IMG/VR virus record: IMGVR_UViG_3300036772_000129
Span: 1 to 46,302 of that record
DNA: 46,302 bases
Reading direction: 5' to 3' (one strand)
Source of the DNA: a virus
The notes under the pieces were generated by a model. The model ran no database searches. It was not told the origin of the DNA and saw only the letters and a program-made list of their open reading frames with translations. A program made the position numbers and the translations under genes. Shown piece by piece: positions 46,255-46,302 of the stretch. Within the stretch, counting starts at the first letter, position 1, and every line of letters starts with the position of its first letter.

Positions 46255-46300
46255 ACTCTTAATCAATTGGTCGGCGGTTCGAACCCGCCACGACCCACCA
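46255..46300 (+). other. attR: 3' part of a tRNA-Lys(CUU)
   Basis: ACTCTTAATCAATTGG continues with the T arm GGCGGTTCGAACCCGCC, then ACGACCC and CCA. This is the anticodon loop (anticodon CTT), variable loop, T arm and acceptor end of tRNA-Lys. The 5' half does not match a tRNA, so this is the att-duplicated fragment and the intact tRNA should lie at the other, integrase-side end. Confidence 0.85.
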
Positions 46301-46302
46301 AC

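Noticed and set aside
46228-46300. A complete functional tRNA-Lys gene at the right end
   Set aside because: Bases upstream of 46255 do not form the acceptor 5' strand or D arm; only the 3' part is present.

Overview
This window is most of a temperate lambdoid siphophage integrated in an enterobacterial chromosome. The evidence is the lambda gene order, an N protein with the lambda C-terminal signature, CIII/CI/Cro/CII homologues, replication proteins O and P, ninB/ninG/ninH, a SAR endolysin with nested Rz/Rz1, and a siphovirus head-tail operon. The window ends two bases after the CCA of a tRNA-Lys(CUU) 3' half, the expected right attachment site. Integrase and excisionase are not present and should lie left of position 1. 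The host is an Enterobacterales member; the genus cannot be fixed from sequence alone.

Layout. (1) 1-6900, leftward pL operon read right to left: N, a multi-zinc-ribbon protein, a pentapeptide-repeat protein with a perfect 105-bp duplication, a coiled-coil protein, cIII, small genes, a Rad52-like annealing protein, SSB and Ea22-like genes. Several genes are followed closely by intrinsic terminators, which fits N antitermination. (2) 6870-9620, immunity: pL with operator-like sites, a small divergent gene, a lone ParA-like ATPase in the place lambda uses for rexAB, cI, cro, a nutR boxA and a CII-dependent pRE inside cII. (3) 9595-16887, rightward early operon: cII, O (with four 21-bp iterons), P, nin-region genes and a DUF1133 protein at the Q position. 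(4) 16888-18904, late leader and lysis: holin, SAR endolysin, Rz/Rz1, a gp49/gp66 family protein. (5) 18905-20832, accessory genes: a Rha/KilA-C regulator behind a terminator-like hairpin, a membrane protein, a small lipoprotein. (6) 20835-40815, packaging, head, tail and an SGNH-esterase tail fibre; this operon is studded with intrinsic terminators. (7) 40964-46302, conversion and second immunity region: O-antigen-type acyltransferase, ORF6N-domain protein behind an Ash-like leader, a lipoprotein, a gene remnant, a second XRE/S24 repressor, an Arc-like protein, a P22-type antirepressor and attR.

The strongest leads are regulatory. The phage carries two repressors and three antirepressor-type proteins, two of which sit behind terminator-containing leaders that could act as small RNAs or attenuators. 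The ParA-like ATPase is a candidate exclusion or defence gene by position. The tail-fibre esterase and the acyltransferase look like a matched receptor-degrading and receptor-modifying pair. No wholly new multi-gene system is proven here; these are testable candidates.
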